From Arachis hypogaea (taxonomy: Eukaryota; Streptophyta; Magnoliopsida; Fabales; Fabaceae), in contig NC_092052.1 in NCBI RefSeq assembly GCF_003086295.3, positions 27,379,427 to 27,443,426 of the forward strand: 64,000 nucleotides of DNA. The letters run 5' to 3'. A model generated the notes under the pieces. It ran no database searches. It had not been told where the DNA came from and saw only the letters and a list, made by a program, of their open reading frames with translations. Shown piece by piece: positions 33,796 through 45,698 of this stretch (positions are counted from its first letter, which is position 1; each line of letters begins with the position of its first letter). Both the position numbers and the translations under genes were made by a program.

Positions 33796-35650
33796 CTAAG
33801 AAGGAGGAAGATCTTGCTCATCAGTAACCATAGGGCCCGGTCCATCAACTTGAATAGAAGGAGGAGCCTTGGAAGTTGGGATAAAAGAGTCTATAAGTGT
33901 CTCTTTAGCTCGGGTACCTCCGGTGGTCTTTGGGTTCTCGGCAGGAGTGGACTCGGCCTCAAGCTAAACAATCTTTCCATCAATCACGACCTTGTCAGGG
34001 TCAATGGGAGAAAGGTCGACCTCAGAAGCTAGAACTCAGAATTGAGCCTTCAGGTTCTCTGTCAGCTCATCCATTCTCGCAACCACCGACTCCTCCAGAA
34101 TAACGTACTGCTCTCTCACCTTAGCTAAGTCCTCCTTCATATCCAGCTTCTTCCCGAAGATAGGGTATAACTCTCCTCGGCCTTTTTCTGCAACCCCTCG
34201 GCCATGGCACAAACAGCCTTGGATTTCTTTACCCTCTCACGAAGTCTTGATAGGTCGGATGAAAGAACTCCTTTCTCAACCACCAATTGCGACTTGATCT
34301 CTCGAAGGGAAGTAACCTCGGCTCGGAGATCGGTCACTTCCTTTTGAATAGATCCAAGTGGAGTTACCTCCAATTGTTTTAAGAGGGCAGAGCACACCCC
34401 TGCAATCCGGATACCTCCCCGAGCAAGCACTTTTAAATGTTTTTTAAGAAAAACATCATTCATACTTATATGACTATAATGAAGGTTGTGCTCCTCACAA
34501 AAAGAAATGGCGTTGAAGTCTTTGTTATGGACACTGTTGAGATTGGAAGAAGAAGCTTTTCACTTCCGAGAACCTTGATCGAAAAAGGGAGGCACCGGGG
34601 GAACTTTTTGAGGCAAAGATTTCGTGTTCAAAGGTGGAGGAGACAGAAGGACAATTCTTCCTGATTGAGAGGAGGAGGAATCCAACTTGGAAGGAGAGGA
34701 GGTATCACCCGACTTGCCGGTTTCCTTCAGCTGGATGGCCCGATCAACCGTGTTCTTCTTGGCCTGCCGAACTCTTTGTAGAGTTTCTAAACCACTGGTC
34801 ATTTTTTCTACAAAAAGCAAAACCAGAGAGATCCAAGTTAGATAATCCAACAACACATAAAGGAAGTATCCACAAAAGAAAAGCTAACTACCTAATTCGG
34901 TACAGACATAGCTTGGATTGCCTATCAAGAACTTCTTTATGTTAAGGTTCGAAGCTTGACCCTAACACTTCTGGAAAAAGACCACTATAGTCTCCTTTAC
35001 CTCATCCAAATCCTCAATATTATATTTAGTAACAGTGGAGCCCTCTTCTGGTACAGCCTAAAGGGGAGTTCGTCCCTATCATTAAGAAAAAAAGGTCGGG
35101 CATCCTCAACAGCCTGAACCTTAAAATAGTAGTTCTTGAAGTCATGAAAAGATTTATCAAAGATAGAAAAAAATTTTCGATCTTGAATAGCTCGAAAAGA
35201 GAGCCATTGTTGTTTTTTCGATCTTAAAGGCTTAGTGAGTTAGAACAAATAAAGAAACATTTTTGAAGACAAAGGAAAGTCAAGCTCCTGACTTATGAGT
35301 TGGTAAACTTTCATAAAATCCCATGAGTTCAGGTGGAGTTGAGAGGGAGCTACTTTACATATACCAAGGATCTCGATCTCAAAATCAGAAAAAGAAAGTG
35401 TAATCCCGAGCCTAGTAAACAGGCAGTCGTATATGAAAAGAAAATTACTTTCTGAGTTAGTAAGTCTGGAAAAGCAAATCCTATCTTATGGGTCGGAGAC
35501 CACTAATTCATACTTCCTCTCATCTTCTGCGGTCCTACAAAGTCTATGTTGCCTACAGAACGTTTCTACATATTCATTATCAACTACAAGAACAACTGAA
35601 AGGATGGAAATATCTACCCATTCTAAACCTGGATGAACCTTAGAAGACAT
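33796..35650 (-). pseudogene. Antisense accessory ORF of a Tat-type element (degenerate)
   Basis: From an ATG at 35648-35650, a decayed minus-strand frame encodes a putative N-terminal globular part (NEYVETFCRQHRLC; further on FDKSFHDFKNYYFKV and PFFLNDRDELPF), a Ser/Pro-rich linker (34560-34856), a coiled coil (34137-34463: VTDLRAEVTSLREIKSQLVVE) and a Pro/acidic tail ending in a TAG at 33796-33798. Several stops and frameshifts occur. Tat-group elements are known to carry an extra ORF antisense between pol and the 3' LTR (Transposase_28-type); the pol tail at 32551-32961 on the opposite strand fits this. Function unknown. Confidence 0.6.
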
Positions 35651-35696
35651 TGACACCACCAGAAGACGTCGAACGCTACACAAAAGGAGTTTGGAC

Positions 35697-35706
35697 CTTA
35701 TATTTA
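35697..35706 (-). promoter_or_regulatory. Putative TATA box of the antisense ORF
   Basis: TAAATATAAG on the minus strand lies about 50 bases upstream of the antisense ATG and just downstream of a TTGGGCC motif, giving a plausible independent promoter. Confidence 0.45.
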
Positions 35707-35759
35707 GGCCCAAATCTATCCGTTTCAGGTAACCCTCGAAACAACTATGTTTAGTAAAA

Positions 35760-36096
35760 TAGTCTTTTAAAAAAAAATTATAATAGACATAAATATAACT
35801 ATAATTTTAAATATTTATTAATATATGAGATTATATTAAATTTTTTAATTTTAATAAACTCAAATCATCTTTTTAAAATATTTGTCTTTTTTTTTGCATC
35901 TTTAAAATATTCCTCTTTAAATCCTTTTAAAAGTAGAATTTAATTTCAATGCACTTTCAGTGTAAAATAGTTTTATACATGCATTTAATTACGCAATATA
36001 ACTTCAGCAAAAATAATTACTTTTCACATTGGTTGCATAAATGGTCATCCAAAATACCAAAACGATAAATATAATTGCACGACTATATAAAATATT
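35760..36096. other. AT-rich DNA including one half of an older dispersed repeat
   Basis: From about 35945 (TTCAATGCACTTTCAGTG...) the sequence is related to 49570-49725, and the relation continues after the foldback element from 37418 to about 37460. No gene. Confidence 0.55.
36088..36096. repeat. 9-bp target-site duplication TAAAATATT, left copy
   Basis: Identical to 37418-37426 on the other side of the foldback element. Confidence 0.85.
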
Positions 36097-36353
36097 GAGT
36101 AATTACCCAAATCAGTCCCAGAGATTTTAAAAATGGACATTTCAGTCCCCAAGAAAAATTAATACACAAATCAATCCCCAAAATCTTACTCCGATGAACA
36201 AATCAGTCCGCAGTTCATTTTTCGGCAGAGTAATTATTCATATCAGTCCCCAAGGATTTTAAAAACGGACATTTTAGTCCCAAAAAAAAATTAATATACA
36301 GATCAATCCCCAACGTTTTTTAACAGTTCTCCATCCAAAAAAAATAAGATAAA

Positions 36354-36389
<36 letters not shown>

Positions 36390-36490
36390 TGCACAATAAT
36401 ATTATACCATAATTTTTTTGTTTTTTTTGGATAAAAATAATGATAAATTTATTCATTAGATTCTTATGTATATATATTTTAATATAAAAA

Positions 36491-36530
<40 letters not shown>

Positions 36531-36531
36531 C

Positions 36532-36567
<36 letters not shown>

Positions 36568-36945
36568 CAATAAAATTATTAAAAATTATTCTACAAAAAA
36601 TTCAAAATTAAAACTATTTGATATTTTTGTATTTAATATAATCAAAAGATGTCCTATTTTAGAAAATATGTTTGTATTAAAAGAAAATATTTTAATTTGG
36701 ATTTCAAAACATCATTATTAACTTAGCTTTGTGCATGTGGACGACGACACTAGCATATTAATACACTCTTTTCATTAGAAACAAGTAAGATGAATAATGA
36801 TGCTTTCAAATCCAAATTAAAATATTTTCTTTTAATACAGACATATTTTTTTAAAGTAGGACATCTTTTGATTATATTAAATTCAAAAATATCAAATAGT
36901 TTCAACCTTGAATTTTTTGTAGAAAAATCTCTAATAATTTTATTG

Positions 36946-37020
<75 letters not shown>

Positions 37021-37417
37021 GAGTGACTATGTGTGTATATATATTTTTTTTATATTAGAATACATACATAAGAATCTAATGAATAAATTCATCATTATTT
37101 TTGTCAAAAAAATACAAAAAAATTATCGTACAGTATTATTGTGCAATTAATAATAATAATTTTATTTTATTTTTTTGGATGGAGGACTGTTATGTCTAAT
37201 GGAGAAAAACGTTGGGAATTGATCTGTATATTAATTTTTTTTGGGACTAAAATGTCGGTTTTTAAAATCCTTAGAGACTGATCTGGGTAATTACTCTGCT
37301 GGGAGACTGATTTGTCTGTCGGAGTAAAATTTTGGGAATTCTGTGTATTAATTTTTCTTGAAGACTAAAATGTCCATTTTTAAAATTTTTGGGGACTGAT
37401 GATTTGGATAATTACTG
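36097..37417. mobile_element. Foldback Mutator-like non-autonomous element with ~650-bp inverted arms
   Basis: The left end GAGTAATTACCCAAATCAGTCC is mirrored by the right end (CAGTAATTATCCAAATCATCAGTCC when reverse-complemented in part), and the mirror symmetry continues inwards for about 650 bp to a short loop near 36725-36785. The arms contain TTA/AAT and TA microsatellites (36355-36387, 36492-36528, 36532-36567, 36946-37020). Each arm has a tandemly duplicated 'CAGTCCCCAA...GGACATTTTAGTCC' subunit. Flanking 9-bp duplications indicate a MULE. No transposase; it needs one in trans. Confidence 0.88.
36492..36567. repeat. (TA)n and (AAT)n microsatellites in the left arm
   Basis: About 18 TA units at 36492-36528, then about 12 AAT units at 36532-36567. 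The right arm has the mirror (ATT)n at 36946-37020, of different length. Confidence 0.95.
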
Positions 37418-37426
37418 TAAAATATT
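37418..37426. repeat. 9-bp target-site duplication TAAAATATT, right copy
   Basis: Perfect match to 36088-36096; 9 bp is diagnostic of Mutator-like transposition. Confidence 0.85.
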
Positions 37427-38090
37427 TTAATTGTTGGTGTATCAAAATTTAACTCTTTAAAATTTTATTGACTTTTATGTTGCGCTTGTTTTTTAGAACA
37501 GAATAAGACAAGACACTGAGAATAAGACACAAATGACAAAGAAACAAAATTTTGTATTCTTGTATTCTATTTGGTAATAAACTAAAATAAATTATAAAAA
37601 TCTAATTTATTCTCATTTTTTTTATTCAAAAAATTTGAGAAGAAAAATATAATAATAAAAAATATAATTATGAAAAATTAACCAGAATAATAAAAGAAAA
37701 AAATAAAAAACAAGTTGTGTTTTATTAATTTTTCTGTGTCTTTTCTGTTAAGATAAACACAAAATACACTAATTTAATATTATTAGACACAATATTTTTC
37801 TATTTATATCTTATTTGTCAAATATAATTTTATATTTTTATGTTCCTTTATTAATATCCTATCTCTATAAATAAACCTTAAAAATTACAAATACAAACAA
37901 ATAATTTTTTTTACCAAGATTTTGAAAATCAAACCGAATCAGTCGGTTCAACTAAATTAACAAAAACCGATCGATTAACCCCAAAATTATTCTACAAAAA
38001 ACCAAATTAAAACCCAATTTTTTAAAGGCCCGATTCTTCCATTCAGAATCAAAACGGCGTCAAACGGAATCCAGATTACATAACCCCCCA
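37427..38090. other. Intergenic DNA upstream of the CLF gene
   Basis: AT-rich with no gene. The last 150 bases become GC/CT-rich towards the promoter of the crooked-neck gene. Confidence 0.5.
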
Positions 38091-39950
38091 CCCTCTCTCT
38101 CTTTCAACCGGAACCCTAGCCGCCACTCTCTCTCTCTCTCTGAGCTCCAGCCCAGCCAGCGCCCACCGCCGCCGTTGCCGAAATCTTCTCCTCAGATCGA
38201 TCCTCTTCTCCTGGATCCCTTCTCGCGTCGCCAGGTCTGCTCGGAGCTGCTATTGGCGTCGCCGCCTCTTTCCTCGTCGTCAAGCCCGCCTCTTTCCTCG
38301 TCGTCATCGGCCTCCCTGAACTCGTGTCTCTGTCCTCTTCGTCGAGCCCCCTCTCTCTCTCTCGCGTCAATCCTGTCTTCGAGGCCCCCTCTCTCTGTCC
38401 GAGTTCACTCTCCTTTCTCCCTGGCCGTCCCTTCCCTTCCTCCCTCGCCGGCGTAAGCAAAGCTGCTTCAATTTATGTTTTCTTATTTTGTTAATTTTAC
38501 TGATTCTGAGTTGCTGATATCTGATCCTGGGTTGCTGATTTTTCTGTCTTTGTTTATTTTTGCTTTTGTTAAAATTTCTATCCACCAGCAGCCTCCGCCG
38601 TCGCCTGCAAACTCTGCTGCCGGCACCGCAACGAACACCCAGAAACTTAGGTATTCGTTCTCGTTCTTCATCTTCTATTAGTTGTTCTTTCTCTTTCTAG
38701 AACCTAAATTTGTGTCTCCTGTTTTATTTTATCCAAATACTCTTTTTTTTTTCTTCCTCTGGAAATTGAATTTATTTATTTTTAAACTATGGTATTTCGT
38801 ATGGTGTTTCGTGTCATTTTCGAAATGATAGAACTTTGGCATTAGAATTTCCCTAACTGAATTGGGATTGATGGTGTGATTTTTCTGCTACTTTTCTGTG
38901 CCTCTCGATATCTTGATTTCTGAGTAATTGATTATTGAATATTGATCTGTTAAGAATATGGATTAGGTCAATTTTAAAATTTAATTGTTCATCTATTTAT
39001 GTTATTAGATTAGTTCTGGTTTTGCCTCCTTATGAGATGAAAATACAGTGTGTGATTAAACTTTTATCGATTCAGCGAGTGCTTTTTAATCTTTGTGACT
39101 AAACCCTGCTGCTTTATGAAAGAATGAACTAATTAACATTCTCAAACCTTAATTTGCTTCTGATTTGCTTGTCATTTGAATTTAATTAAAACACGAATGG
39201 AAGGATGAAGGCCTTAGTTTACTTCTATTTTGCTTGCCATTTATGTTCACTAATCCATCTTCATTAAACACAATGTAATAAGTTTCTTGCTGATGATGGT
39301 CTGCAGTCATTAATTTATAATATCACACAGAACATTATTATTTTTCATAATTGAAAAAGTTGAGAAGTAGAAGAAATACAATCTCTGGGATCTCTTTGGA
39401 ACCAATTTGAATTACAAACTAATAGTGATGTTGAGAAGAAAATGAGTTAAAAATAAAATAGAAAAGGAAGAGAGGTTGAGATATAGATTATGATACAAAG
39501 GGATTTCTAAACAAAACCTTATCCGCTCTGCTCTTTCTCTCTCGACTGTTGCTGTTCTAGCCAGATAGGTACAAAACCTTGTTATTTTTCCTTATTTGCT
39601 AGTTAATTTTTGTGAAGTTCAAAGTTGATAATTTGATATAGCATTTGTTTAAAATTATTCTAATGTTAAGTAATTAGTTAGAATTTGCCCTCACCACATA
39701 CTGATGTTTTGGGAACCGGGCACATCATCAAGATAATGTAAAACAAGAACTCAACTTAGCATTTGTTATGTGATGTTGCTGAATTCAACTTTCAATTTGT
39801 AATTTATAATGCAGCTGGAACATAGGACATGTGAAGTCCAAAGCAGCTGGACAAAGAAATTGTAGCTGACTAAACCAACGCTTCAAATTCCGCAACCGCC
39901 ATTTTCTAACAACAAAATCCTTTGTTTTACTGCACCCTTCAACTGGGGCG
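38091..39950 (+). promoter_or_regulatory. Promoter-proximal region and spliced 5' UTR of the crooked-neck-like gene
   Basis: A CT-rich start region with an AACCCTAG telo-box-like motif (38111) and no clear TATA box precedes an inferred first exon ending at 38452 (donor GTAAGC). A short second exon at 38592-38650 (acceptor CCACCAGCAG, donor GTATTC) and the third from 39815 (acceptor TAATGCAG) lead to the ATG at 39951. The two introns would be 139 and 1164 bp. Exon limits follow from splice signals only. Open frames on both strands at 38116-38681 reflect CT-rich composition. Confidence 0.55.
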
Positions 39951-42900
39951 ATGTCTTTGTCAAAAGAATCAGACCCAACGTTGGGTTACCTCACGCGGAA
40001 GGACACTGAGGTGAAGCTTCCACGGCCAACGAGGGTCAAGAACAAGACACCTGCTCCAATTCAAATCACAGCGGAGCAGATTCTACGGGAGGCTCGGGAG
40101 CGGCAAGAGGCTGAGATCCGCCCGCCAAAGCAGAAGATCACCGACCCCACTGAGCTTGGCGAGTACCGCCTCCGCAAGCGCAAAGAGTTTGAGGACCTAA
40201 TTCGGCGTGTGAGATGGAACATTGGCGTGTGGATTAAGTATGCACAGTGGGAAGAGTCTCAGAAGGACTTCAAGCGAGCACGCTCCGTTTGGGAGAGAGC
40301 ACTGGAAGTTGACTACAAGAACCACACCCTTTGGCTCAAGTATGCAGAGGTGGAGATGAAGAACAAGTTCATCAACCATGCACGCAATGTGTGGGACCGC
40401 GCTGTCACCCTCCTCCCGAGGGTTGACCAGTTATGGTACAAGTATATACATATGGAGGAGATGCTCGGCAATGTCGCTGGCGCCAGGCAGGTATTCTATG
40501 AGTGAGCAAACTGAATAAATTACTCACACATGGATTACAGTTTATCTAACATCAAGCTTTATATCTCTCTAATACTACTGCTGCATAAGTTGAAACAGAT
40601 AAATAGCTAACAAATATAACTGATTATATGAAAGTGTAAGTAACTTGACTTTTCACATTGGCAGGTTTTTGAGCGGTGGATGAAGTGGATGCCTGATCAG
40701 CAGGGATGGCTCTCTTACATCAAGTTTGAGCTTAGGTATAACGAAATTGAGCGAGCTAGGGGGATATTCGAGCGTTTTGTGCAGTGCCACCCTAGGGTTG
40801 GGGCGTGGATTCGGTATGCCAAGTTTGAGATGAAAAATGGGGAGGTGGCAAAGGCTAGGAATGTTTATGAGAGAGCAGTGGAGAAGCTTGCTGATGATGA
40901 GGAAGCTGAGCAGCTGTTTGTTGCTTTTGCCGAGTTTGAGGAGAGATGTAAGGAGACTGAGCGTGCAAGGTGTATATATAAGTTTGCCCTTGATCATATC
41001 CCCAAGGGGAGGGCAGAAGACTTGTACCGTAAGTTTGTGGCATTTGAGAAGCAGTATGGTGATAGGGAAGGGATTGAGGATGCTATTGTTGGCAAAAGAA
41101 GGTTTCAGTATGAAGATGAAGTAAGGAAAAATCCGTTGAACTATGATTCATGGTTTGACTATATACGATTGGAGGAGAGTGTGGGCAACAAGGAAAGGAT
41201 CAGGGAGGTTTATGAGAGAGCTATAGCAAATGTTCCTCCCGCAGAGGAGAAGCGATTCTGGCAGCGATACATCTATTTGTGGTATGCTTGATTTTAATAC
41301 CTTTATTCCTTAATATGTTTATATTCAGGATTTTTACTTTTTTTCATTTGCCCCTAATATTTGCCATTTGTCTGTGTTACTTAGGATTAATTATGCACTC
41401 TACGAAGAGCTTGATGCTGAAGATGTGGATCGAACAAGAGATGTATACAGGTTTGTGCCTTGTATTACTGAAGTTCAGAAATTAATTTTGGAATTCTTCT
41501 AAAATTTCTTACGGTTTTGTTTTTAAATCATAATTTTTATTGTATTCTTTTTATAGTAGTAGTAATGTTAAACACAAATTCTTGCATAAAAGTTTCACCC
41601 TCCTTGTCCTATACCAATATACATCTGCATTTAAAGTATCTTATGTGCTTCGAGATACCGTAAACTCAAATAGATTCAATTTTGAACCCTATCAAATTGA
41701 TTGGTTGGAGTCGCCATGGTAATTAGCTTTATGATATAGCATAACCTTGTCTAACATATAGTGATTTGATTTGGATAATGGTCATAGCACTGCAATTTCA
41801 ATAATTATGAATGAATATCACATCTGTGGTATTGAAGCCAACTCCAATGTTGATATTTTGTATTGTATATTGACACTGCTGCTCCTCTTTGTGGCTGGCT
41901 TTCTTATAGGGAGTGTCTCAACTTGATACCACACAGTAAGTTTTCATTTGCAAAGATATGGCTTCTAGCAGCCCAGTTTGAAATACGTCAGCTGAATCTC
42001 AAGGGTGCTCGACAGATATTAGGAAATGCCATTGGAAAGGCTCCAAAAGACAAGGTAATACATATTTTGATGTAAATGCAATGATGTCTTTTTATTGAAG
42101 CATGGTTATCTTACACAGCCCTGCTCTCTGGACAACAGATTTTCAAGAAGTATATAGAGATAGAACTGCAGCTTGGTAACATAGATAGATGCAGAAAACT
42201 ATATGAAAAGTATCTGGAGTGGTCGCCTGAAAATTGCTATGCTTGGAGCAAGTATGCAGAATTGGAGAGATCTTTATCTGAGACTGATCGAGCTAGAGCA
42301 ATATTCGAGCTTGCAATCGCGCAGCCAGCATTGGATATGCCTGAGCTATTGTGGAAGGTACATTTATTGCCTTGCACCAATCAATGCCTAACCATTCTTG
42401 TGATCTCATTCTTTCATCATTTCTTTTCTCTTATGTATTATGACATCTTATGTAATGCATAATTTTTCTAATATGCTACATGCATATTTGTGCTAACCTG
42501 TCTATCAATTTGTGATTTCAAAACAGGCATATATTGACTTTGAGACTGCAGAAGGCGAATTTGAGAGAGCAAGAGTGCTTTATGAAAGGCTTCTTAATAG
42601 AACAAAGCACTTGAAGGTATGGATAAGCTATGCAGAATTCGAGGCAACGGCAATAGATCAGAACAGTTTAGACTTGACAGAAGAAGAGCAAAAGAGGGAA
42701 TGCCTTCAGCGTGCTAGAAGTATGTGATCCCGATGCTTTTGTTGTTTGTTTATTCTTTGATCTGAAGTGGAATGATATCCTGATTCACTCTACTTCTGTT
42801 TCGTGCTTAAATCAGGGGTGTTTGAGGAAGCTCTTAACTATTTCCGATCGTCAGCTCCGGAACTGAAGGAAGAAAGGGCAATGCTATTGGAGAAATGGCT

Positions 42901-43226
42901 CAACATGGAGGCTTCTTCTGGGGAGCTTGGTGATGTTAGCTTAGTCCAGTCTAAGCTGCCGAAGAAGCTGAAGAAGAGAAGACAAGTTACTACTGAAGAT
43001 GGTTCTGCCAGGTTTGTATTTTGTTACTTTCAATATCCTATTTTTGCCATTCTGGTTATAAAAGCCTTTATTAGATTTCATATTAACTCGATTCTTTTGA
43101 TTTGGCAGAATTGAAGAATTCATCGACTATTTGTTCCCTGAAGAAATTCAGACGACTAATCTTAAGATCTTAGAAGCTGCATACCAGTGGAAGAAGAAGC
43201 AAAAATTGTCTTCTGGTGACAACTAA
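39951..43226 (+). CDS. CLF1: Crooked-neck-like protein 1 (pre-mRNA splicing factor, HAT repeats)
   Basis: Eight exons, all with GT/AG junctions and matching phases: 39951-40490, 40665-41281, 41385-41450, 41910-42054, 42139-42357, 42527-42719, 42816-43011, 43109-43226. They join into 697 codons with no stop, the usual length of plant crooked-neck/CLF1/Syf3 proteins. The N-terminus has the family motif [19 protein letters not shown]; the rest is a long run of half-a-TPR (HAT) repeats, recognisable by W..YA..E and [12 protein letters not shown] pairs, and ends [15 protein letters not shown]. The protein is a scaffold of the NineTeen (Prp19) complex needed for spliceosome activation in the nucleus. 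It is the only clearly intact host gene in the window; introns are short and free of recognised elements. Confidence 0.95.
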
Positions 43227-45681
43227 CAATATTTTCATCTTTTGTCTTGTTTGTCACATGTATATATATGTGTTCAAGTGATTACGGATGGGTTATTGTT
43301 AAAATCGAAACTGTTGAATACAGTTATGGTGACTACAACTTAGCCCAGTTACGTCTTTATAACATTCACTGTTTCATCCAAGGCCGACAAATGTTAATCT
43401 ACAAAACCAAATTTGCTTGTACCTAGTTTGGCAGATTATGAACTGATTATGTGCAAATCATTAGGAGCGATTGTGGTTTGAGGTAAAAGGATCAAGAGTT
43501 GGTTGTGCTTAGAGACGAAGAAACCAACAAGGCAGCTTTTTATTTTTTATTTTTTTAATTGAGTTTCATCGCCATTTCTATTCCGACCGTTTTGGAAGAT
43601 TTGGTCACAAAGACCAGGAATATTAATATTATACGAGTTCAGAATGTTCTGCGTCTCGTTTTCTAGCCAAACCATACAATATACATATAACGAATGAGTT
43701 GCAATTCGTCGCCCTCGTTTTCTTTTGGCTGTGTGTAATGTGTATTGCTCAGGTGAATATATTAATTTTATATATTTTTAATCATGTTATAAAAGATTAA
43801 TAAACTAAAAGGAAAAAAGAAAAACAAAATAGTATGTGCAAATTGAAAATCAGATGTGTTGTTTCATGTATTTTAATATATATTTTATATTTTAATATAT
43901 ATTTTATACGAATAATTAATTTGTACGTTAATTTTTTTTACGTATGCCTGATATTTATTAAAAAAAAAGTAGCAGATCTACGCTTGATAGGATACCAAAG
44001 AACGTCTAAGTAATTTCTTTATACGAGCAACCATTATACATAATTTTTTTTTATGTACATTTGTTTTTATAATTTTTTATTGTAAAAAAGATTTTTTTTA
44101 TATCTTTTTTCAATTTTTATCAATGTTCGTATTATCAAAGATCAAAGATATACTTTATTGCATATATATCACAAGTATGTTAGAGAATTTAAATATATGA
44201 TTTATGGAATTATTAGAGGTACGTAACGTCTCGAACGATGATACCATTATATCTTATCAACTTGGAAATAAATCTGACAGGAAGTAATGGTTTTCATACA
44301 ATTGAACAGTACTCGTCTATGATAAAATCCTCACGACAGTAAATAATTCATCATCAACTTGCTTGTGTTTAATTATTGGCTGAGGAAAAGTTGCAGGGAA
44401 CTAAAGAGATTGGATCATAATGCATAGTCTATCTTCTCATGCTCTGCAGATAGTAATAATGCGTGTTCTAATTATAATTATGCATTAAATAAATTCAATA
44501 ATTATGTAGAGTACTTTCAAAGTTGGAATAATATGAGGAGACTTCTTCAGTGAATTTGGGAATACAGATACTAAGTAAATATTATTAGCTTCTGGAAAGA
44601 GTATATATAGAGATATTTATCTGTAGGGGACTTCGTTCTATAATAGCTATGGTTAATTATTATGTCTAAGGTATCTACAAAATCATTTTCTTTCTTTTGC
44701 TATCCATGTTAACACCTCAAGGACCGCTATTACTCATTGTGTTCAATTTTCTTTTTAATTAACAATATATATCATTATTTAAATTTCAATCAACACACAT
44801 TTTTACTCTTTTTAATTCAATTTTTTTAAAATAATAAAAAATAATTTCGTTCTGATAAAAATAAACTATTAATATTTAACATTTAAAATTAATTTTAATG
44901 ATTATATTAGTAAAAATAAATACTAATACTTACACATAAATATAAAATTATGTCACGTTTATTTTTTATTTATTTTCATAAATATAATATTTTTTTTTTT
45001 GTTATTGAGATGTGCTTTGAATTTATTCAGAACTTTAAAATAGTTAAATTCACCACTAGGGTTTTTTTTTAGATTTAATAGATTGTAAATGACTAGTGGT
45101 TTAAGTATTTCAAAAAACAAAAATCTAACATGACTAGTGTGACATACACTTACCAACCAACTTAACAAGTTAACATTATTCCACATCACCCATTTGAGTA
45201 TTTACTCTAAAGATATCGTTCAACTCTTTTTTTTTTATTTCGTATTTTAAAGTATTTAATATATATTCAGATTTTGTCAATTTTACACCCAATTACTTGA
45301 GATAATGTTTGTCTTTTTAGCTCCAAAGGGATAATATGATTTTGTTATATGCTTCTACTTCTACTAATATTAGCAAATTTTTTTAAAAAATTGGTTTACT
45401 TTTGAGTAAAAAATTCTAAAATTCTCTATGAGAAAGTGCATTGAATTTGTAAACTGAAGTGTACAACATAAATAATCACTTACTTTAAAGAGCCTACAAG
45501 AAAATCCAAGAGTTTAAATGTAGTTTTAATTAATTTCTTAATAAACTAGAATTTATACTCACAAAATTTTAAATGCGGACAAATTTATTGTCGAAACAAT
45601 GAAATTAAAATTAGAAAAAGTATAGGGTACCAATATACTATCTGTTAATTTATTATCAATAATAATTAATTATTATATTTT
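43227..45681. other. 3' UTR and intergenic AT-rich DNA
   Basis: The first few hundred bases presumably hold the 3' UTR of the CLF gene. The remainder is AT-rich. Open frames such as 44959-45189 on the minus strand are low-complexity and match nothing. Confidence 0.45.
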
Positions 45682-45698
45682 AAACACATGTATAAGGA
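45682..45698. repeat. 17-bp target-site duplication of the LINE, left copy
   Basis: AAACACATGTATAAGGA, repeated exactly at 47402-47418 after the poly(A) of the element. Confidence 0.92.

Noticed and set aside
38116..38681. Open frames in the CLF 5' region
   Set aside because: CT-rich 5' UTR and intron; the Ser/Arg/Pro-rich translations are compositional.
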